Shown here: positions 1 through 7,742 of the stretch, piece after piece
How the letters are laid out: the number at the start of each line of letters is the position of its first letter
Numbering within the stretch: the first letter of the stretch is position 1
Origin: Oscillatoria sp. SIO1A7
Lineage (GTDB): Bacteria; Cyanobacteriota; Cyanobacteriia; Cyanobacteriales; Laspinemataceae
Length of the DNA: 60,461 bases
Assembly: GCA_010672965.1 (NCBI GenBank)
Contig: JAAHFN010000016.1
Span: forward strand, 1-60,461
Reading direction: 5' to 3'
The notes under the pieces: generated by a model
What the model was told of the DNA's origin: nothing
The model's input: only the letters and a program-made list of their open reading frames with translations
Databases searched by the model: none
Made by a program: the position numbers and the translations under genes

Positions 1-233
1 AGGTCGATTGGACATGGCGAATGCGATTCGCCGTCCCTCGACCTATTGAGCTATTCTTCAGTCGATCGATCCTCCCTTCCTTATCCTGAACTGGCCCTAA
101 GCCTACTTTTTAGATGGGTTAGTCGGCTCTAAGGTCTGTTGTTTGGGCATTTCAGAATTCTAGCTTATCCCGAATTCAGGTTAAGATTTAGGGATAATCT
201 TGATACTGAGGTTGAGTCGATGTAGAGTTTTCG

Positions 234-494
234 ATGAGCACAAGTGTAACGCCAGACCAAGAACGCTTTATCCAAACCAAGCTTCAAACGGGTAAATACC
301 GCTCCGCTGAAGAAGTCTTGGAAATTGCATTGCGGCTACTGGATGAGTACGATCGCTCCTTAGCTGAATGGGTTGAAGACATTCGAGCCAAAATTGACGC
401 GGCGGTTGAAGCCTCAGAGCATACCGCTCCAGTTGATGGCGAAACGTTTGTTAACGGCATCTTGGAACGGTTTCAGAAAGTCAAGCAGTCATGA
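234..494 (+). CDS. ParD-like type II antitoxin
   Basis: An 86-residue acidic protein beginning MSTSVTPDQERFI. The N-terminal half has the ribbon-helix-helix pattern of ParD/CopG antitoxins (KLQTGKYRSAEEVLEIALRL), which dimerises, binds the operon promoter and represses it. The C-terminal half, rich in acidic residues and ending in FVNGILERFQKV, is the usual toxin-wrapping segment. Its stop codon overlaps the start of the following toxin frame (ATGA at 491-494), the normal coupled arrangement of parDE operons. The antitoxin looks intact although its toxin partner is disrupted. In a working pair it would neutralise a ParE-type gyrase poison; here it probably survives as a solitary repressor or is starting to decay. 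The family assignment is firm and the present function is inference. Confidence 0.85.
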   Translation: MSTSVTPDQERFIQTKLQTGKYRSAEEVLEIALRLLDEYDRSLAEWVEDIRAKIDAAVEASEHTAPVDGETFVNGILERFQKVKQS

Positions 495-941
495 GTCGCT
501 ATGTTATAGCGGTTCTCAAATAAGTGTAATAAACGATCGAACCCTAGAAACGTAGGGGCGATAGCATCCCCGCTCTGGACTCTGCTGTATAACGGGGATT
601 CTCATATTGGGATGCTTCGCCCCAGACACCTCACATCAATTTGAGAATCGCTATATCAATGGCCTTGCCAGTCAAGACCCGAACGAAATTGCTGACTACT
701 TTGCCGAAAACAATGTTGAAGCCGGGGAACGATTCTTTCAGGCTTTTAACCGCAAATGTCAACAGCTTATTGCCTTCCCAAATAGCGGTAAAAGCTACGA
801 ATCTATCCGTCCTGGGCTGCGAGGGCAATATGAATGAGAAATACATTATTTTTTACAGAATTCTCAAAGATGGTATTGAAATTCGAGCGAGTTGTCAGCG
901 GACGGCGGGATTTCCCAGCTATGTTTGCGGAATCTAATTAA
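491..941 (+). pseudogene. ParE-like toxin, interrupted by a family A element and frameshifted
   Basis: The frame opens at the ATG overlapping the antitoxin stop (MSRYV) and is interrupted after 16 bases by a ~150 bp element (505-655). Deleting 507-655 restores MSRYVINGLASQDPNEIADY, a classical RelE/ParE N-terminus. The body continues to IRPGLRG near 829, then shifts frame at least once (YIIFYRILKDGIEI is in another frame) and again before VVSGRRDFPAMFAESN, ending at 941. With an insertion and about two single-base shifts it cannot make a toxin. ParE toxins normally inhibit DNA gyrase. The order of events is not visible, but loss of toxin with retention of antitoxin fits relaxed selection. Confidence 0.8.
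505..655 (+). mobile_element. Family A MITE-like element, copy 1 (inside parE)
   Basis: A non-coding element of about 150 bp with terminal inverted repeats: TATAGCGGTTCTCAAAT at the left and ATTTGAGAATCGCTATA in register at the right. It is flanked by TA/TA, and precise removal with one TA restores the host reading frame, so TA is the target duplication. TA duplication is typical of IS630/Tc1-mariner transposases, which probably mobilised it in trans; no such transposase is in the window. Its interior contains a GTAGGGGCGATAGCATCCC-type segment shared with the other copies at 1881, 11226 and 33941. Confidence 0.85.
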
Positions 942-1119
942 AGGAGTATCGCGCGCCACCTCAAACAGCTTCTGGACATAAGCTCTATTCCCTGAACGCC
1001 ACCCTTGTCAGACCAAAACCGATGCAGACTGTGGCGATCGCCCCACCCCATGACGATCGATCGGAATGGGTTATTGGCTCGCGGATCTGATATAACTCCC
1101 GAGACTAATAGCATAATAT

Positions 1120-1623
1120 TCACAATTGGAACAGCAAAATAATCATCAGAACCGATGCCAGACTGGCAAAAAGCGTTCTAACTAAGTTCCATATATTCCA
1201 ACGGGGCTCGAAGTCCATCCGCGCCGCCTTCAGGGCTGTTTCATCCATGACATTGACGTTCAGCGCCTGGAGTTGGTTGTTTAGCGGTACGTTGATTGTG
1301 AAGGTAGATAACTGAACCCCTAGGATGTAGATGAGAGGAGCTGAGATCGACAGCAAACGCAGAGCGCCATCCAGTTCTCCAAAGCCCAGACCCGCTGCCG
1401 CCACCGACGCCACTATGGAACCGATCCAGACCGCCACAAATAGCGGCTGGTTATTCTGAATAACACCGTCGATAGCCTGAAATGCTCGGATAAATTCACG
1501 GTCATTCAACGTTTTGATACCGGGCATTACGATTGTGGCAAAGGCAAACAGGAATCCTGCTACAAGGGAACAGAGCAAGGTTGCCGCGATTAGAACAATT
1601 TGAAAGGTTGCTTCGGTTGACAC
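1120..1623 (-). CDS. DUF1772 family membrane protein
   Basis: A 167-residue integral membrane protein. Four hydrophobic segments are visible: about 8-32 (FQIVLIAATLLCSLVAGFLF), 60-80, 85-110 and the C-terminal 145-167 (ASLASVLMIILLF). The central stretch FTINVPLNNQL followed by a WNIWNLVRT motif before the last helix is characteristic of DUF1772, an anthrone-oxygenase-like family found widely in bacteria. Biochemical activity of the bacterial members is not established. The gene stands alone; the broken parE locus lies downstream and a repeat-filled gap of 520 bp upstream. The start at 1623 gives a standard family length. Confidence 0.75.
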   Translation of the reverse strand: MSTEATFQIVLIAATLLCSLVAGFLFAFATIVMPGIKTLNDREFIRAFQAIDGVIQNNQPLFVAVWIGSIVASVAAAGLGFGELDGALRLLSISAPLIYILGVQLSTFTINVPLNNQLQALNVNVMDETALKAARMDFEPRWNIWNLVRTLFASLASVLMIILLFQL

Positions 1624-1702
1624 AATTGAAGTTCCTTAATTTGAAAAGTGAGCAGTTATATCAAGTCAGATTAAATACCTAAATAAAAAATTTGTAATCT
1701 CT

Positions 1703-1765
1703 CGTAGGACGGGCGTCCCGCCTGTCCCTCCCGCTATTTAGGACAGGCGGGACGCCCGTCCTACG
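1703..1765. repeat. Palindromic CGTAGGACGGGCGTCCCG repeat
   Basis: A 25-base arm (CGTAGGACGGGCGTCCCG...) is repeated in inverted order around a 13-base loop, giving a near-perfect GC-rich hairpin. The same sequence with a different loop occurs at 58279-58336, and half-copies occur near 7320-7445, 40905 and 52900. It is a dispersed intergenic repeat and not obviously a terminator, because neither side has a T-run. Confidence 0.8.
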
Positions 1766-1880
1766 CAGAAGCTTTTTTTGGGGCATTCAAACTGACATGA
1801 TATTGGAGACAATGGGTCAATTTGTAAAGAAGCCAGGGAGCAAACAGCGCGATCGCGGTCTGCTCGGCCGGTTCCCTTTC

Positions 1881-2019
1881 TATAGCGTTTCTCAAATTGA
1901 TGTGAGGTGTCTGGGGCGAAGCATCCCATTACGGGGGTTACCGTTCTACGGCGGAGATAGTCTCGGGGATGCTGTCGCCCCTACGTTTCCTTCGGTACAT
2001 TTATTTGAGAAATGCTATA
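1881..2019 (-). mobile_element. Family A MITE-like element, copy 2
   Basis: Terminal sequences TATAGCGTTTCTCAAATTG at the left and TTATTTGAGAAATGCTATA at the right mark a 139 bp element inverted relative to copy 1. The interior again carries GGGGCGAAGCATCCCATTACGG and the GATGCTGTCGCCCCTACG motif. It lies in the 520 bp gap between the DUF1772 gene and the reductase gene, 14 bp from a family B element. The remainder of the gap (1624-1702 and 1766-1880) holds no recognisable gene. Confidence 0.8.
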
Positions 2020-2033
2020 TGTCGCTTTTCAAC

Positions 2034-2126
2034 AGGACTTACGCATTCCCTCTATTCGGTGTAGGGGCGATTTCGCGCTCTCGCCCCTACATTTGGGGTT
2101 GTATTTCCATGCTCTGCGTAAGTCCT
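2034..2126. mobile_element. Family B MITE-like element, copy 1
   Basis: Perfect terminal inverted repeats AGGACTTACGCA and TGCGTAAGTCCT enclose a 93 bp non-coding unit with a GTAGGGGCGA / TCGCCCCTAC internal inverted repeat. Related elements lie at 4656, 5403, 7463, 31774 and 49929, with a partial copy ending near 3011. Confidence 0.8.
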
Positions 2127-2144
2127 GTTCAAGACTGGGGCAAT

Positions 2145-2774
2145 TTAGTATGACAAACTCGGCGTCTGGTGCAGGGATGACCGATCTAAGAGTTGTTTGA
2201 GGATAAAATCCGCGACGTCTGCCCGAGAAATCTGGAGGGTAATATTTCTGTCGTTGCTGGAGAAACTGTGACGATAGCGACCTGTGTGCGGTCCATCGGT
2301 AAAGGCGCTTGGACGCACAATAGTCCAATCCAAATTACTGTTTTTCACCAGAGCTTCCTGCCGTTCGTGGTCGGCAAATACCTGGCGCAAAATGAAGCCA
2401 AACATAACGTACTTCCAGTAGAAGTCCAGGTTGCTCCAGCTATCGCCAGCCCCCAAGGTTGACTGGCAAATCAATCGGGATACCCCTACCTTTTCCATTG
2501 CTTGGATAATTTGCTGGGTACCCTCTGAGCGGATCTTGCCGGTTAGCTTTTTTCCAGAACCCAGCACGCAAACCACGGCATCCTGTCCCCGAATGGCCTG
2601 CTCTACGGCCTCCGAATCCATCACATCCCCTTGGGCAAAGCTGAGTCGAGGATGTTGGAGATCGAGCTTGGCCAGATTTCGGGCAAAGGCAGTCACGGCG
2701 TGTCCCTGTTCGAGGGCTTGCTGAACTACCTGACAGCCGACGGTTCCGGTAGCCCCAAAGATTACGAGTTTCAT
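2145..2774 (-). CDS. NAD(P)-binding atypical SDR / NmrA-like reductase
   Basis: A 209-residue Rossmann protein. The N-terminal MKLVIFGATGTVGCQVV contains the GATGxxG dinucleotide-binding motif at residues 7-13. It is followed by FAQGDVMD (the acidic residue after strand 3) and VVCVLGSGKK. Near residue 140 the DWTIVRPSAFTDGP segment is typical of atypical short-chain dehydrogenases related to NmrA and the BVR-B/SDR_a5 group, which bind NAD(P)H and often act as redox sensors or small reductases. No substrate can be named. It is transcribed away from the AraC-type regulator at 3284, with a 509 bp repeat-filled gap between them, so that regulator could control it. Confidence 0.8.
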   Translation of the reverse strand: MKLVIFGATGTVGCQVVQQALEQGHAVTAFARNLAKLDLQHPRLSFAQGDVMDSEAVEQAIRGQDAVVCVLGSGKKLTGKIRSEGTQQIIQAMEKVGVSRLICQSTLGAGDSWSNLDFYWKYVMFGFILRQVFADHERQEALVKNSNLDWTIVRPSAFTDGPHTGRYRHSFSSNDRNITLQISRADVADFILKQLLDRSSLHQTPSLSY

Positions 2775-2882
2775 AGGCTGATTCCTCCATCAAGACATCC
2801 CTAGCCTATAAACAATGATTTGGTGGCGCTTGTCATTTCTTGCGCGGTTGTCACTTTCTTGCGGTGACTTGTGAGATCGAAT

Positions 2883-3011
2883 CCGGTTAAACAGTCACAG
2901 TTTGTAGGGGCGGTGCCCCCGGGAGCGCCCCAGACCAACCGGGGCGGCCGGGGCAACCACGGGGGGATTGCCCCTACAAGCAACTAGATATGGATATTTT
3001 GCGTAAGTCCT
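2883..3011. repeat. Partial family B element and GC-rich repeat
   Basis: The right end reads GATATTTTGCGTAAGTCCT, matching the family B terminus, but the left AGGACTTACGCA end is absent. The left part holds a TTGTAGGGGCGGTGCC ... GGATTGCCCCTAC inverted pair and a GACCAACCGGGGCG segment also found near 5337. It appears to be a truncated or rearranged copy. Confidence 0.6.
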
Positions 3012-3013
3012 GA

Positions 3014-3181
3014 CGAAGATGCAACAACAAATCCGTTCGGGCTGAGCGGAGTCGAAGCCCTGTCCGAGGTATAGGCTATGCCCCAGAGGGCAGGCTACGC
3101 CTACGACTCCGCTCAGCCCGAACGGCGGCCGAACTGTGGATAAGGTCGTTATCTGTTGCAGCTTCATAAAGAATTGGTCTT
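3014..3181. repeat. Composite palindromic repeat (CCGTTCGGGCTGAGCGG family)
   Basis: Outer ends GAAGATGCAACAA and TTGCAGCTTCATAAAGAATTG are imperfectly inverted, and the core is a long hairpin (3033-3125) with arms CCGTTCGGGCTGAGCGGAGTC. A second copy occupies 11999-12237 and a half-copy begins at 16694. The repeat fills the region between the divergent reductase and regulator genes and may separate or contain their promoters. Confidence 0.7.
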
Positions 3182-3283
3182 ATATAAAATTGAGAAGGAT
3201 TTCAACTGGCACAGAAACGTCCGAAGGATGTGAGGTGCTGACAAGATATCGCCATAAGCAACGTAACTGCGACCCTTGAATCT

Positions 3284-4171
3284 ATGACTCTTGCTCGATC
3301 GCAACCAACTGATTCATTTCCCGAAGACTCGGATTCAAGCGAGTCAACTCTAGCCCTGGAAACAGAGACGATTCAGATTGAGCATCTTCAGTTTCCTGCG
3401 GGGGAAGGGAACTTTCAATCTGAGATGGCCCACACGCTGTTTGTGAATCTGACGTCGCGCCCCCTGCATTACCTGCAGAAACAGGATGGAAAAACCCATA
3501 CCGGGCTATATTCTCATGGCGATATGTTAGTCACCCCTGCGAACACACCGCTATTTGTACGATGGGAGGGGAATGAAAATTGTTTGCAGATTCAGCTACC
3601 AGCATTGTTCTTGAAGCAAATTGCTGAGGAAACTTTGGGAAAAAACGGCGATCGCCTCACGCTAGTCCCGACGTTTCAAAGTCGAAATCATCAGCTCGAA
3701 GCGATCGCGACGTTGCTGATGGCAGAAGTTCGGCAACATCAACCCAACGGTGCGCTGTATCTGGATTCATTGGCAAATGTGCTGGCGGTGCAGCTACTAC
3801 GCCACTATGGGACAACCTCAACTCAAGTGCCAAGTTATGAAGGGGGATTGCCCACTTATCAGCTCAATCGGGTACTAGACTGCGTGGATAGTCGATTGGC
3901 CGAGGACATCAAGCTGGCTGACCTGGCAGGATTGCTGGGGATGAGCCAGTTTCATTTCGGACGCATGTTTAAGCAGTCTATGGGAATTTCGCCCCATCAA
4001 TATGTGATTCAGCAGCGAATAGAACGCGCTAAACGTCTCTTGAAAAATAGCGATCGCGCCATTATTGATATTGCCCTAGAATGCGGATTCACCAGTCACA
4101 GTCACCTCAGCAAGCAATTTCGCAAAGTGATGGGAATGACACCTAGAAACTTCAGAGCCCAGAAGATATAA
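3284..4171 (+). CDS. AraC-family transcriptional regulator
   Basis: A 295-residue one-component regulator. The C-terminal ~100 residues carry the paired helix-turn-helix of AraC/XylS: LADLAGLLGMSQFHFGRMFK, then IIDIALECGFTSHSHLSKQF and the closing KVMGMTPRNFR. The N-terminal ~180 residues (VNLTSRPLHYLQKQDGK, MLVTPANTPLFVRWEG) look like the cupin-like ligand or dimerisation part of the family; the ligand is unknown. The gene is divergent from the NAD(P)-binding reductase and is followed by a heptamer-like repeat. Several HIP1 octamers lie within the gene, as in resident cyanobacterial genes. It is likely a local activator, with the reductase as candidate target (inference). Confidence 0.9.
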   Translation: MTLARSQPTDSFPEDSDSSESTLALETETIQIEHLQFPAGEGNFQSEMAHTLFVNLTSRPLHYLQKQDGKTHTGLYSHGDMLVTPANTPLFVRWEGNENCLQIQLPALFLKQIAEETLGKNGDRLTLVPTFQSRNHQLEAIATLLMAEVRQHQPNGALYLDSLANVLAVQLLRHYGTTSTQVPSYEGGLPTYQLNRVLDCVDSRLAEDIKLADLAGLLGMSQFHFGRMFKQSMGISPHQYVIQQRIERAKRLLKNSDRAIIDIALECGFTSHSHLSKQFRKVMGMTPRNFRAQKI

Positions 4172-4192
4172 GCATTGGACTCTAGGAAGGCA

Positions 4193-4259
4193 GAGTGTGG
4201 GGAGGGTGGGGAGTGTGGGGAGAGGGGGGAGAGAGGGGAGTGTGGGGAGTGTGGGGAGA
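4193..4259. repeat. GTGTGGGGAG purine-rich tandem repeat
   Basis: Degenerate tandem copies of GTGTGGGGA/GAGAGGGGA follow directly after the AraC gene; CTCTGACAC copies follow at 4266-4300. Similar tracts occur at 6447-6494, 26757-26890 and 54648-54795. These resemble the short tandemly repeated repetitive sequences (STRR) known from filamentous cyanobacteria. Confidence 0.75.
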
Positions 4260-4391
4260 ACTTTCAGCAAACCTCTAACACCTCTGACACCTCTGACACC
4301 TCCCACACTCCGGCTTTTTAGGTTTATTCAGCAAGCCCTAAATATAAATACATAAAATTGGATCTGAAGAGAAATGCTAGTCTGGCACGCT

Positions 4392-4492
4392 TAAAATTGT
4401 AGGTTGGGTTGAACGGAGTGAAACCCAACTATACCAATCGTTGTGTTGGGTTTCACTCCGTTCAACCCAACCTACAGTTACACACAATTTTA
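4392..4492. repeat. Long inverted repeat (GTAGGTTGGGTTGAACGGAG)
   Basis: Arms at about 4392-4429 and 4444-4492 are near-perfect inverted copies, with a short internal loop and AAAATTGT / ACAATTTT at the outer ends. It would form a very stable hairpin. It contains no gene and resembles the other dispersed palindromes of this genome. Confidence 0.75.
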
Positions 4493-4529
4493 GGTTTGCC
4501 AAAGCACTACGAAAGGCAAGGGTGATTAA

Positions 4530-4563
4530 CCGGATTTGATATCAGTAATTATATCAAATCCGG
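4530..4563. repeat. CCGGATTTGATAT perfect palindrome
   Basis: Thirteen-base arms CCGGATTTGATAT and ATATCAAATCCGG are separated by 8 bases. The half-motif GGATTTGATAT recurs at intergenic sites near 5383, 40852 (inverted) and 58372, so it is a dispersed repeat, although a protein-binding site cannot be excluded. Confidence 0.65.
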
Positions 4564-4655
4564 CTGTTAACAACAGGTAAAACAACGCGGGAAGTAGCCT
4601 AAATTACTAGCTACAGTCTATCATAGCTGCATGAATTAGTCAAAAACTATAATTC

Positions 4656-4770
4656 AGGACTTACGCAAACTATCCATATCTAGTATTTGTAGGGGCAATC
4701 CAAAGAGCGATTCTCAGGGGCCCAGACGCTTCGCGATCGCCCCTATTAATAGAGTCTATGCGTAAGTCCT
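4656..4770. mobile_element. Family B MITE-like element, copy 2
   Basis: It begins AGGACTTACGCAAACTATCC and ends TCTATGCGTAAGTCCT. The interior carries TTGTAGGGGCAATCC and CGATCGCCCCTATTAATAG. Length is 115 bp, with no coding capacity. Confidence 0.8.
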
Positions 4771-5402
4771 ATAATTTATAAAGAGCCAAATACAAAGGAG
4801 ACTAACGCCAATATTTTTAATACAGCGCAAATCTGTTGGCCGGGGATCCATTAATCGCGACCGAGGCTGTAACATTAGGCTATAGGACAATGCAGAAACT
4901 GCAGTAAGTGCAGAAGGCGCAAAAAAAATTTTCCATCTAATGTTGACATTCGAGAAAAACGATGCTAACATGGATTTATAGCTCCCTAGCTAAGGGGTGC
5001 ATAAATAGGGGCCACGGCTAATAACCGCGACCCTTCGTCACTGGAAAGATGTATCAAAACTAGCAAGGAGGCATTTTCAATCAAACAATTTCTCCCTTAA
5101 AAAACCGGCCTGCGGCGGGGTAAGCCAATGACTCTCGGACAAGTCGGCCGTTGGCACGCCCCCAATCGCAGGGTCCGGCCGGGAAGATATCCCACCCAAA
5201 AGCCCGCCGATTTCGCACCCTGTCGCGAGCAGCGGGTGGGTTTTCCTTGGGAGAAATTTGCTCTTGTTTTTAGTGCAATACAGGACTTATAGCAGTAAGC
5301 GGTCAGCAAGAGAGCGGTCAGGAAAATGCACCCCAAGACCAACCGGGGCGCTCCCCGGGAACCCTACAAAGGCTGTTTAACCGGATTTGATATAAATACA
5401 TC
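4771..5402. other. Intergenic stretch without a supported gene
   Basis: This 630 bp stretch between two family B elements has no convincing gene. A short reverse frame (71 codons, 4756-4971) starts MLASFFSNVNIRWKIFF, which faintly recalls the N-terminus of a membrane sensor, but it ends inside the neighbouring element and no domain follows. GC-rich repeat matter related to 2890-2960 lies at 5330-5375. A decayed gene is possible but cannot be shown. Confidence 0.4.
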
Positions 5403-5513
5403 AGGACTTACGCAAGCCTTGTCCATATCTAGTATTTGTAGGGGCAATCCCCCCGCGCACCGAAGGGAGAGCGTTGCTCTCGCCCCGATCGCTCTTTGTC
5501 GTTGCGTAAGTCC
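5403..5513. mobile_element. Family B MITE-like element, copy 3
   Basis: The left end is AGGACTTACGCAAGCC and the right end GTTGCGTAAGTCC. The interior shows TTGTAGGGGCAATCCCCCCG. It ends about 45 bp before the start of the lipoprotein gene, so any promoter for that gene lies in or beyond the element. Confidence 0.75.
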
Positions 5514-5557
5514 CGTACATAAAATTGCACCTTCAGAAAAATGCTACCTTCAGAAAA

Positions 5558-6424
5558 ATGCTAGATCTTTTAATCCAAGTCTGGTCGAAGCAAAATAAAA
5601 GAGCGATCGCCTGTCTAAGCCTAGCGCCTCTAGCGATCGGCTGTGCTGCTGCAGGTGTTCTCGATTCGCTTCCCGATCCCGCCGCTAGCAGAGCTTCAGA
5701 GGAAACCTTGGTGGCCGGAGAACCAATGGCTCCACAGCCAGAGCGGGCCTTGAGCGAACCAGCAGCCAGCAGCAGCCAGCAGTTTGCCCTTGCTGACAAC
5801 AACCTGGCGATCGATTTAGAGGTAGGAATGCAGTACGCCGATGCTCGCGCGAGGCTTCTTAAGAAGGGCTGGGTTCCGGTAGAAGCGCCCGAACCCGGTC
5901 CTTACGGTGTCGAGCGTATGGCTTACGATGCTGGCTTTACGGAAGTTGCGGGCTGCGCCGGTACCGGAGCGGGTCAGTGCCGATTTGACTTTATACATCC
6001 GGGGGAGCAGAAATCCCTTGCGGTGATTACCTACGGTGGGTCTAGGCTAGAAGTTGCCGGCTGGAACGTCCAATCCGTTTCCCCCGCTGTGGCCGCAGCA
6101 GCAGCGAGTAGCAGTTCAGCGGCGCAGGTGCAGAGGGTGATTCCCATGCAGTTCCAAGGCGAGTGGAACTTCAGCTTAGAGGGCTGCGGCGTGGGACACA
6201 GCGACGGGCGGCTGCTTATCGGGCTTAACCGAATCGAATTTTATGAATCGTCAGGCACCGTGCTGGAGGTTGTTACCCAAGGGGGCCATAAAATTATGGT
6301 GACGTCTGAGTACGCCAGCGAGGGAGAAATCTACACCGAAACGGATTCTTTTGAGCTATCGAGCGATCGCTCAGTTTTAACCCATAGCGATGCCAACGTT
6401 GTTCGATATCGCTGCTCTAACTAA
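5558..6424 (+). CDS. Predicted lipoprotein of unknown function
   Basis: A 288-residue protein from the ATG at 5558. I prefer this start over the in-frame one at 5525 because it gives a compact signal peptide (KQNKRAIACLSLAPLAIGC) with an AIGC lipobox; the cysteine would be lipidated and anchor the protein on the outer face of a membrane. After an Ala/Ser/Pro-rich linker comes a domain around VGMQYADARARLLKKGWVP, a pattern seen in other cyanobacterial secreted proteins, with paired cysteines. The C-terminal domain begins FQGEWNFSLEGCGVGH. A 17-base tandem duplication (CTTCAGAAAAATGCTA, 5531-5563) spans the start. No enzymatic motif is recognised. It precedes hisI by 120 bp, separated by a repeat. 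Confidence 0.65.
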   Translation: MLDLLIQVWSKQNKRAIACLSLAPLAIGCAAAGVLDSLPDPAASRASEETLVAGEPMAPQPERALSEPAASSSQQFALADNNLAIDLEVGMQYADARARLLKKGWVPVEAPEPGPYGVERMAYDAGFTEVAGCAGTGAGQCRFDFIHPGEQKSLAVITYGGSRLEVAGWNVQSVSPAVAAAAASSSSAAQVQRVIPMQFQGEWNFSLEGCGVGHSDGRLLIGLNRIEFYESSGTVLEVVTQGGHKIMVTSEYASEGEIYTETDSFELSSDRSVLTHSDANVVRYRCSN

Positions 6425-6511
6425 TGGAGCGTCAAAGCTTATCGGGAGGTGTGGGGAGTGTGGGGAGAGAGGGGAATGTGGGGAGAGAGGGGAGAACTTG
6501 CCAGATCGTGC

Positions 6512-6530
6512 AATAATAATTATCATTGTC
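6512..6530 (-). promoter_or_regulatory. Putative Fur box upstream of hisI
   Basis: On the minus strand the 19-mer GACAATGATAATTATTATT matches the classical Fur consensus GATAATGATAATCATTATC at 16 of 19 positions. It lies 14 bp before the hisI start codon, where a bound repressor would block transcription or initiation. The match is read directly; regulation by iron is inference. Confidence 0.5.
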
Positions 6531-6544
6531 ATTCTTTTGTGCTA

Positions 6545-7030
6545 ATGTCATCAGAATTTGCTGCCCGGACTTCAGTTGAAGCTGTCGAAGAAGGGATGCT
6601 CTTGGCTCCTAAGTTTGACGTCAATGGGCTCATCCCCGTTATAACCACGGATGCTGCAACCGGCGAGGTGCTGATGCACGCCTATATGAATGAAGCGGCG
6701 TTGCTAAAAACCATTGAAACAGGCGAAGCTCACTACTACAGCCGCAGTCGTCAGCAGCTCTGGCACAAAGGCGCGACCAGTGGGCTTGTGCAGGCCGTGC
6801 AGCAATTGCTGATTGATGACGACCAGGATTGCCTGTGGATGAAGGTCAAGGTAGCAGGTTCAGGGGCCAGTTGCCATGTGGGCTACCGCTCTTGCTTTTA
6901 CCGTCAGATTTCTCCTGGTGAGGGGGATGATAAGGCGAGTCGGCCCATTGCGCTCGCGCTTACGGAAACCACCAAAACTTTTGACCCCGTAGCTGTCTAT
7001 GGCGATGCTCCCAATCCTACTCAACTTTGA
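6545..7030 (+). CDS. hisI: Phosphoribosyl-AMP cyclohydrolase (histidine biosynthesis)
   Basis: HisI opens the adenine ring of phosphoribosyl-AMP, the third step of histidine synthesis, in the cytosol as a metal-dependent dimer. The family core runs from [20 protein letters not shown] through [37 protein letters not shown] to the metal-binding region [12 protein letters not shown] and [14 protein letters not shown], with the conserved aspartates and cysteines in place. The ATG at 6545 ([10 protein letters not shown]) is preferred over an upstream in-frame start inside a G-rich repeat. The protein is monofunctional: no HisE pyrophosphohydrolase domain follows. The next gene is 700 bp away. A Fur-box-like site lies immediately upstream. 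Confidence 0.93.
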   Translation: MSSEFAARTSVEAVEEGMLLAPKFDVNGLIPVITTDAATGEVLMHAYMNEAALLKTIETGEAHYYSRSRQQLWHKGATSGLVQAVQQLLIDDDQDCLWMKVKVAGSGASCHVGYRSCFYRQISPGEGDDKASRPIALALTETTKTFDPVAVYGDAPNPTQL

Positions 7031-7130
7031 ACCAAGGAACAATACCTTCGCCAAAACGCAAAAACACCTTACTTTTAAGGAAGAGCCCCAGTTGACAAAC
7101 ACAACAAATACCCGATTGTTAAGCAATGCC

Positions 7131-7213
7131 GGATCCCCCCAACCCCCCTTAAAAAGGGGGGCTTCAGAGCGGCTTGAGAGCTTAGCCCCCCTTTTTAAGG
7201 GGGGTTGGGGGGA
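7131..7213. repeat. CCCCCCAACCCCCCTTAAAAAGGGG palindrome
   Basis: Arms reading GGATCCCCCCAACCCCCC and GGGGGGTTGGGGGGATC surround a 20-base centre, with internal AAAAAGGGG/CCCCCTTTTT pairing. This stable hairpin, 100 bp after hisI, could terminate transcription but looks like another dispersed cyanobacterial palindrome. Confidence 0.7.
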
Positions 7214-7300
7214 TCGTGCCGGTGGTAAAAATGGCGAAGGTATTGAAGGAAGGTACCGGATACTAACGAGGGCGATCGCGTCAATCTGGAGATTTGGGCG

Positions 7301-7406
7301 TGCCCCAAGAAATAAATTACGCAATTCGTAGGACGGGCTTCCGAAAAGTCCAGTGCCCCAAGAAATAAATTACGCAATTCGTAGGACGGGCTTCCGAAAA
7401 GTCCGG
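7301..7406. repeat. 53-bp direct tandem repeat
   Basis: Two consecutive 53 bp copies begin TGCCCCAAGAAATAAATTAC and contain CGTAGGACGGGCTTCCGAAA; they differ at about one position. The inner motif belongs to the CGTAGGACGGGC family. The near identity suggests a recent duplication. Confidence 0.85.
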
Positions 7407-7462
7407 TGCCTAGCTAGAGACAGGCGGGACGCCTGTCCTACGGGGAAGCGAGGGAGAAATAT

Positions 7463-7600
7463 AGGACTTACGCAAAATATCCAGATATAGTGTTTTGTAG
7501 GGGCAATCCCCCCGCGATTCTCCTTACGGAGACGCTATGCGCTTGCGCGCAGGCTCCGCCAACGCGAACGCCCCGTTAGTAGAGTCAATGCGTAAGTCCT
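7463..7600. mobile_element. Family B MITE-like element, copy 4
   Basis: It begins AGGACTTACGCAAAATATCC and ends GTCAATGCGTAAGTCCT. At 138 bp it is the longest copy, apparently enlarged by a GCGCTTGCGCGCAGGCTCCG insert. It lies about 140 bp upstream of sufE. Confidence 0.8.
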
Positions 7601-7742
7601 AAAATATTTATTTGGCAATCCCTTACAGGAAAAAATGCAAGCGGCGATCGCTGACACATCGCTCTTCTGACGATCGCTCTTGAAAGAGGAATTTGCGCCT
7701 ATTCGCTATATTCAGATGACACCAATTCATAACCGTTGAAAA

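Noticed and set aside
1-233. Hairpin GGCGAATGCGATTCGCC at the left edge, considered as a terminator
   Set aside because: No T-run follows and the upstream gene is outside the window, so its role cannot be judged.
938-1123. Short reverse frame beside the DUF1772 gene
   Set aside because: It overlaps the end of the DUF1772 gene, has no family features and lacks a plausible ribosome site.
4756-4971. 71-codon reverse frame with two hydrophobic stretches, resembling a membrane sensor N-terminus
   Set aside because: It ends inside a family B element, has no downstream domain and no neighbours; at best a remnant.
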